Source of the DNA: Combretum micranthum
Taxonomy: Eukaryota > Streptophyta > Magnoliopsida > Myrtales > Combretaceae
Length of the DNA stretch: 64,000 nucleotides
Direction of reading: 5' to 3'
NCBI GenBank assembly: GCA_024138025.1
Contig: JAMXBD010000014.1
Span: 62,001 to 126,000, forward strand
Shown piece by piece: positions 57,263 through 64,000 of this stretch. Position 1 is the first letter of the stretch. Every line of letters starts with the position of its first letter. The position numbers were made by a program, and so were the translations under genes. A model generated the notes under the pieces. The model searched no databases and was not told the origin of the DNA. It worked only from the letters and a program-made list of their open reading frames with translations.

Positions 57263-58560
57263 ACAATTATAAAAAAATCTGGCAATTCTGAAAACGTCGG
57301 TAACAATATATAGTGTATTTTCGCTTTCAAATATGAAATAATTGCTTAACTATCCTTCTCAGAGACACAATTATGGGCAAGAAAAATAAAATAATTAAAA
57401 AAAAAGTAAATTGATGCTGCAGAAAGCTTCATTGTGAAGAGAATTATTGACTGAAAATGGTTCCAAAATTAGTGGTGAAATATACGTAGCGGAAAAATTT
57501 TTATACGAATAATTTAAAAAAAATTATATACCATTTGAAACACGTTGATATTTGTTTATCAGCTACTTAAATATGTACGGATATGACTAGTTTATTTTGC
57601 TATATGCAATAATAGAAGAATTCACAATTCAATAGAAATATATTATTATTGTAATGAGTGTTATATGTATATTATAATAGTCACTTCCATATGAAAACAA
57701 GATAAGTAATTATTGAAGTAAAAATGAAATATTTATGATTACTCTTGTTTTTATTATAAAGATAGGATATATATGTATATATATGATGTTTTTAAAATCA
57801 ATATATTTATAATAAAAATTTAAAATTTAATCACTGAACTATAATTCATGTGTATAAATTATAAAAACATAGATTATTATCTATTATTTTATATAATAAT
57901 AATTTACCATGAACTGAAGACAACAAATACTTACTTCATTAATTCGAATGGCGTATCATACTCATCCACTCTATCTTCCTTGTTCTCAATGGGTCAAAGT
58001 GGACCATCTGGAACGATTTGCAGCCAAGTTCGGGAATCGGTTCATAGCATATGTGGTTGAGATGAATTTTAAAAACCAAAAGCTTTAAATGACGGGACAA
58101 CAAAGGAACTTCCTTTTCTCCGCACACACACGCAAAAAAAAAAAATTAATAAAAAAATAAAAAAATAAAAAAATAAAAAAAAATAAAAAATAAAAAATCA
58201 CTTCCTTTTCTACTCTTTCCTTTAAATTGGCATAAAACTTAGAAATATATTTTTATTACTTTTTAAATTCTCATAAATTGGCATTTGCTTATTTTTCTAT
58301 TAGGCGAACACATCGAGGTCCAGATTTAGAAGTATTAATACTTAAATACGTTCAATGAAATGTTGCTAGATTAGATCACAATTTAGGGGGATTATTTATG
58401 ATTGTAAGGAGTTATTGTTAATTTATTAAAATTTTGGAGTGTTAAAATTTTAAGTTCATAGACATATTAGTTGAGGAGTTATTCATAATAGAAGGTAAAG
58501 AAATACAATCTTATTGTGATTTGTTACTTATTTAATTTCATGCAGGGCATTAATATACTT
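57263..58560. other. gene-free AT-rich stretch
   Basis: No gene. An A-rich AAAAAT tract lies at 58133-58197. A short balanced patch at 57945-58120 holds overlapping open stretches without any motif. Confidence 0.45.
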
Positions 58561-58564
58561 ATGT

Positions 58565-58685
58565 TTCCAAATTTCTGGTATTTTACTCGTGGCAAATAAA
58601 TGATTTGAATAATTATAAAAAGGTGTAAAAGAGATAAAAATGAAATGAAATAAACACACCTTCGGTATTAATTATTTTATCCAGA
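58565..58685 (+). repeat. repeat E, copy 1
   Basis: TATTTTACTCGTGGCAAATA...GATTTGAATAATTATAA...GATAAAAATGAAATGAAATA...ACACACCTTCGG matches 63215-63330 in the same orientation. Confidence 0.55.
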
Positions 58686-60309
58686 ATCTACCATGTAGAA
58701 TCTCATATCCTTTTTTGTAGCTTATAATACTTACAAGGTATGCTCTTGTAATTTTTAAATGGAATTTTTAATTTTTTTCCTCTTTTTTAAGTTTCAAGTT
58801 TGTAGTAATATATACAATTTTATGTACTATGTAAAATTATTTTATTTTCATATATTTGTAATAAACAATCAACGAAAAGCAATTTTAAATAATTTTCTTA
58901 ATATCACAAACTCTATAATATGAGAAATTTGTTTATGTGTGAAAGTTCAAACCTGTCATAAGCACTTGTAAACTCAATTATATGATATCAAACAAAGTTG
59001 CAAAACTTATAGCAAATGTGAATAAAAAAACTTTGCATGTATCTCTATATTAACTAACCTTAAAAGATAAACAATACTTTCATATAATTTATAAGTCGAA
59101 ACACTACAATGAAAGTTCTTCAAAATTAAACATAACGAGGTCTTCCAAAGTAAAATAAAACAAGCTTTTCTTTTTTCAAAATAAAAATTTGTAGAAGATA
59201 ATCTATGTTACTCCCAAAAGAATAACCAAGTGGAGAGTGAATTGGTTATTAATAAAAATTTTACTTTTCAAAATTTCAAACAAGTTCACACCACTTAGTT
59301 ACTCAACTTTAATGGCTTTAAATCCACGAAAGATTAAACAATAAATTCAAAGTTAAATTCCCAGATTTACTTTCTGATCTACTCTCTGCTTGATAAAATA
59401 TATTTCAGTTACTCTCTAATTTACTTTCTGAGCATATAACACAGCTAAGAAAAAAAATTAATTATCCACAAAATAAAGAAAGATAAGGGAGAAGAGAGTG
59501 TAAAATCGATTTATAGAGGTTTCGCTTTAAGCGTTAGTCCTTTCTTTCAGCTCCAACCCAGAGACCTGATATTCCACACCGGTATATTTTATTATATCCA
59601 ACAATCAACAAGTCACAAGTTGTCCTTACCAAAACACTTGGCTATAATGCACTTAGCTTGATTCTCTAAGGTTTCCTCAAGCTAACAATAATCTACTGAG
59701 CCTACTTATAATTCTGAATCTCACATAAAGTGAATAAATCTAGATTAGAGGAAATAGATTGTGAATCCTCAAAATTTCAAACAAATAAAAATACAATGAC
59801 AATAATTTGTACAAAAGAAGAAGGAAACTCGTATTCTCTGTTTTTTCTTTGCTTTTTCATGTTGTAGTACTCCTCTTCTCTGTTTTTGGGTGTGCATACT
59901 TATCCTTGTTACTTCCAACGGCTAGGACTTGAAGTGGATAAGCTTGGTTCCTGATATTGTGCGTGATTTTAGAATAGGATCAGCTTGTTTTGGTCTTCTT
60001 CATCTGTAAAATTTGAATAAGTTATTATCTTATTGTTGTTATCTCGTGTTTTGCTCTAATGGATAAGGTTAAGTACCCAACAGCTGATATGGTAATCATA
60101 ATCTTAAATTTTTTAATTTGATTTGGGACGTGGTTGACGAATTATAACTTCTAGTACTATTCATATGAAAATAGGATCGTATCTTCTATAATTTTTGAAT
60201 TCCTTATATGAACAAATATTCATCGGACAAATTCAGTGCATAACTAGATCGTGTCTTCTATATTTCCAAATAAAAACTTGAATAACCTATAGAAAAATCT
60301 TTCTTGTAG
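58686..60309. other. gene-free stretch, possible retroelement flank
   Basis: No gene. At 59340-59830 the sequence becomes more balanced (CTCCAACCCAGAGACCTG, CTAAGGTTTCCTCAAGC) and could be part of the element that includes 60310-62270, but no ends were found. Confidence 0.3.
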
Positions 60310-60795
60310 ATCACGTGATTTTCCTTTCTGTCAAAAACATTAATTTCCCAAAAATAAACTTTAGTCTAACAAAAACTTGAATCGCCATGGACATTTGAAT
60401 CAACTTAGTGGAACATAATTGAATATATTACCCAAATACATTCAACTTTGGAGTCAGGTCTTCAAAATAACGATTCCATCAAGAAAAATTAGATATGGAA
60501 CTTGTTGTTCGTATTTTGCAGCTTTTACAAGTTTGCATGTGTAGTCTTAGATGTACCTTTTGACTATTTTAAAAATCTTGTAAACTAGCAGAACACCTTA
60601 TGATTGTTCATTTGTTCTTAAAAAAAAAATTTCCAAACCTTTTGATATATGTTCTAAATTAAGTCTCTTTTAAAACACATTTCATAAACCAACTTTTCTC
60701 ATATTTAAGTACTACACACTTTAATAAATTTGTTAGTAATTACTTAATCATTTTCGTTATCATCAAAATCATTATTTGAGAGAAAGCAACACTCT
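60310..60795 (-). repeat. direct repeat F, copy 1
   Basis: Matches 61770-62270 closely over its last 400 bases. Landmarks: GGTCTTCAAAATAACGATTC, GAACTTGTTGTTCGTATTTT, GCAGCTTTTACAAGTTTGCA, ATAAACCAACTTTTCTCAT and CAATAAATTTGTTAGTAATT-type segments. The minus-strand reading is degenerate but includes KSWFMK, as in copy 2. Confidence 0.75.
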
Positions 60796-61160
60796 CCTCC
60801 CTTTTTTATGATAACAAAACCCATAAAAACAAACTAATGATTTTTTCATTTTTGAAAATGTAATTTCAATATTTGAATGTTCATCTCATAATATTCATCA
60901 AATATTCATTTCATATTTTGTTTATTTTTCTCCCCATTTTTGTTATCAGTATAAAAGTAGATAAAATAAAAAAAACTAGTAATAGAAATATGTAAAACAT
61001 AGAGACTATCTATTACAAACCATGTGCAAAAGAAGTCCACAAATATGCTCATAACAGACATAGAACAAATAGTCCTCAAGATCAAATAGTCAAAAAAAAA
61101 AAAAAAGAAGAAAAACTAAAAACATCAATCCTTTTTAGGTTCAATGTATTTAACAGATTT
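60796..61160. other. spacer downstream of the 238-codon ORF
   Basis: AT-rich; nothing recognised. It lies 3' of the minus-strand ORF. Confidence 0.4.
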
Positions 61161-61874
61161 TCATGCGGTCATTTTTCTTTTTTGGGGAAATGTGTGCCTA
61201 GATGGAGATGGAACGATGGTTAACTGTTGGAGAAAAGAGAACACTGAAGTGATAACTTCAACGGCTTCAGCAAGTGGGTTTGGCTTCGGAATGACATCCT
61301 GCATTGGTGAAGAAGAGGGTTGATTGCTCGAAGGATGAGTTGGAGATTGAGGAATTGGAGCTGAACTGGTATGATCTTGATTATAGAACTTGAAGTCCTT
61401 AAGAGAATCAACAATTGATTCTGTCAAAGTCTTCTTGAATTCATTCAATTTTTTATCAGTGATCTGAACAACAATAGTTTGAAAAGATGATTAAGAAGAT
61501 TCTCCTGGTGGTTTGATCTGTGGTGAATCACTCTCTGATTCACTTTTTGGTTCATTTATAGTTTGCATTCCTTGTTTTTCTTTGATTTCAAATTTTTCAA
61601 CAGTGCGAATTTGATACTTTTTCTTTGATTTTCTAATCATCTCCTCTTTCCCTGGTCGTCTAGAAGGAAAATTTTCAACTTTTTCATGTTGTTCTTCTCC
61701 TTTTGATCTACTTTCTGCTTGAAGAAGTTTCTTCCCGTCAGTAAGTGCCTTGATTCTTTTCCAATCAAATTGTATCTTATTGAATTTTGGATTCCTATAC
61801 CATGCTCCATCTTTGGAAAACCAAAATTTATCAGAAACTTGTATACCCAAAGATATTTGAACCAACTTAATCAA
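61161..61874 (-). pseudogene. 238-codon ORF with one stop, unrecognised (retroelement-like)
   Basis: Minus strand, one reading frame from 61874 to the stop at 61161, broken only by a TAA at 61491-61493. The first half has ISLGIQVSDKFWFSKDGAWY, then RNPKFNKIQFDWKRIKALTD, then a Lys/Glu-rich region. The second half is TDKKLNEFKKTLTESIVDSL, then a Ser/Pro-rich linker (SAPIPQSPTHPSSNQPSSSP) and a basic end. The frame continues upstream into repeat F with further stops (RFDFS-stop-WNHYFEDPAPKL), so the real protein was longer and the first codon (TTG) is not a start. I do not recognise the family. The repeat structure around it and its decay suggest a retroelement or integrated pararetrovirus-like polyprotein piece; this is inference. 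One stop in 238 codons points to a fairly recent loss. Confidence 0.45.
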
Positions 61875-62270
61875 ACATAATTGAATGTATTACATAAATA
61901 CTTTCAGCTTTGGAGCTGGGTCTTCAAAATAATGATTCCATCAAGAAAAATCAAATCTAGAACTTGTTGTTCGTATTTTGCAGCTTTTACAAGTTTGCAT
62001 CTGTAGTCCTGATGTACCTTCTGACCGTTTTAAAAATCTTATAAACCAGCGGAATATCTTCTAAGTAATCTTTTAACTGTTCATTTGTTCTTAAAAAAAA
62101 CTTTCCAAACTTTCAGACATACGTTCTGAATTGAGTCTCTTTTGAAACACATTTTCATAAACCAACTTTTATCATATTTAAGTATTACACACTTCAATAA
62201 ATTTGTTAGTAATTATTTAATCATTTTTGTTATCATCAAATCATTATTTAAGAGAAACCAACAGTCTATA
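61770..62270 (-). repeat. direct repeat F, copy 2
   Basis: Partner of 60310-60795. On the minus strand it encodes pieces such as KYDKSWFMKMCFKRDSIQNV and RFDFS-stop-WNHYFEDPAPKL leading into the 238-codon ORF, so it is former coding sequence. Its left ~100 bases overlap the ORF. Confidence 0.75.
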
Positions 62271-62659
62271 AATAATAATCTTGAATAAAAGTAACCACAA
62301 AATAAGAAAAATGAAGTGTTGTATTATTTTTTCCTGTTTATTAATCTTAATTTAAAAATTTTAATAGAATAGGTTTATGATACTTTGAAACTTGTATTTA
62401 TACCTTCTATATATTAGAATATAGGTTCCAGGATGGGTACAAAGTATGGAAACTCCTTACTTATACCTTATCTTATAAAAGCATGTTCCAAAAAATCCAT
62501 ACTTATACTCTACCTTATGACCTTTAATTCCCACCCATACCCTAATCCTACTCGATTGAGTAAGGTATGGGTGAGTATCTTGTATAATAGTGTTATCCGC
62601 TCATCCTTACCCTGTATTATATTACATAGAATATTATTATTAATAATTTTATATAGATA
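62271..62659. other. spacer
   Basis: AT-rich; 62420-62600 has repeated TACCTTATnnnnCATACTTATAC-like words but no gene. Confidence 0.35.
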
Positions 62660-63215
62660 CAAACTACAAGGCTCTATGGAACCTATATCTTTATTCCTTT
62701 GAGTACAAGTCCTTGAATGGGTATTGTGTGTATGGAAATATGTCATTGTATCCTACCCTATGGTTGTAGATTCTAAATGATTGTATTTGGAACCTACGTT
62801 ATGCCTTCAATACTTAAGTCACGTTTGATTCACTGAAATGAAATAAAGCTGAAAAGGAATAAAAATTCCTTCACTTTATGATTATGGGTGTTTTTGGGAA
62901 AAAGAAATGTCTTTCATAAGGAATAGTGATTCCTCTAATGAAGGGAAGAAATAAGGATTTCTTATCAATTCTATATTACATAGAATATACATTCCTCGTA
63001 GTTAAATTTTTATACAAAGTAAATAATGTAATAGTGATTTCGTGGTAATAAACACAAAATACCAATTCCATTGTTGTTACCAAATACAATGTTAAGGCTA
63101 TTCGTTAAACTATACCAAACAAATATATATATATATATATATGGTTCTTTTATATATTCAATTCAATTTGGAGATGTTTCAAATGATTCGTGATTTGATT
63201 TGGGTAGTCAAACTA
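62660..63215 (+). repeat. tandem-like duplication G, copy 1
   Basis: GGCTCTATGGAACCTATATC...TTCCTTTGAGTACAAGTCCT...TGAATGGGTATT...TATGCCTTCAATACTTAAG, and further on AAGGCTATTCGTTAAACTAT...GATTTGATTTGGGTAGTCAA, recur in the same order at 63365-63635. Copy 1 is longer because of an intervening stretch (62825-63095) and an AT microsatellite at 63124-63142. Confidence 0.6.
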
Positions 63216-63330
63216 GGTATCTTACTCTTGGTAAATGATTGATTTGAATAGTTATAATATATAATATATATATATATATAAAGAAGATAAAAATGAGATG
63301 AAATAAACATACCTTATATTGTGTTACATT
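63215..63330 (+). repeat. repeat E, copy 2
   Basis: Matches 58565-58685: CTTACTCTTGGTAAATGATT, GATTTGAATAGTTATAA, an AT microsatellite, then GATAAAAATGAGATGAAATA and ACATACCTTATATTG. Confidence 0.55.
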
Positions 63331-63364
63331 TAATATTATCTATTAATAAATTTCACTACATAGT

Positions 63365-63635
63365 ATAGGGCTCTATGAAACTTATATCTCTATTCCTTTG
63401 AGCACAAGTTCTTGAATGGGTATTATTTATATGGAAATGATGTAACTACATCCTAACCAAAGGAAGTAGATTATAAAAGATTGTATTTAGAGCCCACCCT
63501 ATGCCTTCAATACTTAAGGCTATTCATCAGAACCAAACCAAAAAAATGTGGTTCTTTTTTATTTAATTCGGTTCTAAGAAGTTTTAAATGATTTGTAGTA
63601 TGATTTGGGGAGTCAAACTAAATTGAATATCATGA
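63365..63635 (+). repeat. tandem-like duplication G, copy 2
   Basis: Partner of 62660-63215: GGCTCTATGAAACTTATATC, TTCCTTTGAGCACAAGTTCT, TATGCCTTCAATACTTAAGG, then GTGGTTCTTTT...GATTTGGGGAGTCAAACTAA. Confidence 0.6.
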
Positions 63636-63868
63636 ATTCGAACCAAAATCACTCCCAATTAAAATATAAAAATTAGATGAAAAATTTTAGTTTTCAAATC
63701 TTATTGACATTGCATTCTACTATTTACTTTTTCTTTCATTTTCTATCATCCCACTTTCAACCACTTTAGTTATATCCTTTTTCTTCATTTCTGTTTCAAT
63801 ATTTCTTAAGTAGACTTAACCCTTGCACCCCCACCCCCCACATTGTTACCTAAGATGCAATGTTACTA
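63636..63868. other. spacer
   Basis: Nothing recognised; a C-rich CACCCCCACCCCCCAC patch lies at 63828-63842. Confidence 0.4.
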
Positions 63869-64000
63869 TAAAGGGTTAGATATAAATTTTGGGTCTTAAA
63901 ACCCAACAATCACTTGGATTTAACTCTTTGGAACGAGTGACAGGGCCATGGAAATTAAGTCCAAGAAATTGGGATGACTAAGGAAGATTTGATATGGTGA
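63869..64000 (+). repeat. LTR-like repeat B, copy 3, cut by the window end
   Basis: GGGTTAGATATAAATTTTGG, CACTTGGATTTAACTCTTTG, then ATTGGGATGACTAAGGAAGA correspond to the start of copy 2 (40228 onward: CTTGGACTCAACTCTTTGG, ATTGGGATGATTAGAGAG). The rest lies beyond the window. Confidence 0.55.

Noticed and set aside
61220..61414. 64-codon minus-strand frame overlapping the 238-codon ORF
   Set aside because: Alternative frame of the same DNA, AT-driven and without motif.

Overview
This window is AT-rich plant nuclear DNA, most likely from a eudicot. The reasons are one recognisable plant gene (a NIMIN-type NPR1 interactor), many foldback miniature transposons, Ty3/gypsy and Ty1/copia long terminal repeats (LTRs), hAT, CACTA and Mutator-like remnants, and frequent AT microsatellites. 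I cannot name the species. Nothing bacterial, organellar or CRISPR-like is present.

The only convincing intact protein-coding gene is the single-exon ORF at 55734-56186 on the + strand. It is about 150 residues long and has the NIMIN hallmarks: an acidic N-terminus, an amphipathic EQFYAIVRR/EARNRRR helix, a WEDF motif and a C-terminal LxLxL (EAR-like) repressor tail. Its family acts with NPR1 in salicylic-acid defence signalling. A TATA box lies about 145 bases upstream of the ATG.

Layout. 0-5 kb: retroelement leader relics and four copies of one foldback MITE family. 5.3-9.9 kb: a decayed Ty3/gypsy element on the minus strand (protease relic, post-protease spacer, two pol tails and a degenerate primer-binding site). 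10-17.5 kb: two ~120-bp arms in inverted orientation enclosing a CACTA MITE, a copia-like LTR, a gypsy-like LTR with a degenerate ~80-bp tandem repeat, and a mudrA-like N-terminal fragment. 17.8-19.5 kb: a foldback element with a hAT element nested in its CT tract. 21-23 kb: a SINE-like Pol III head and a gypsy leader. 24.3-25.4 kb: a terminal-inverted-repeat element carrying a row of five short hairpins. 26.5-30.7 kb: a truncated gypsy LTR next to a broken reverse transcriptase. 32.5-34.3 kb: a solo LTR with a perfect 5-bp target-site duplication (TSD). 35-49 kb: more foldbacks, two hAT elements and a Mutator-type MITE with a 9-bp TSD. 48-51 kb: LTR relics. 53.4-54.2 kb: a segmental duplicate and the second five-hairpin module. 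55.4-56.2 kb: the NIMIN gene. 57-64 kb: AT-rich DNA, a 238-codon ORF with one stop flanked by direct repeats, and further duplicated segments.

The genes do not form a pathway. The window is best read as one defence-regulator gene surrounded by nested, mostly dead mobile elements. The most unusual structural signal is the pair of ordered five-hairpin modules (24748-24954 and 53959-54180). The clearest mechanistic evidence comes from insertions whose target duplications are still readable. Low-copy exons of spliced genes could have been missed, because no spliced gene model could be tested here.
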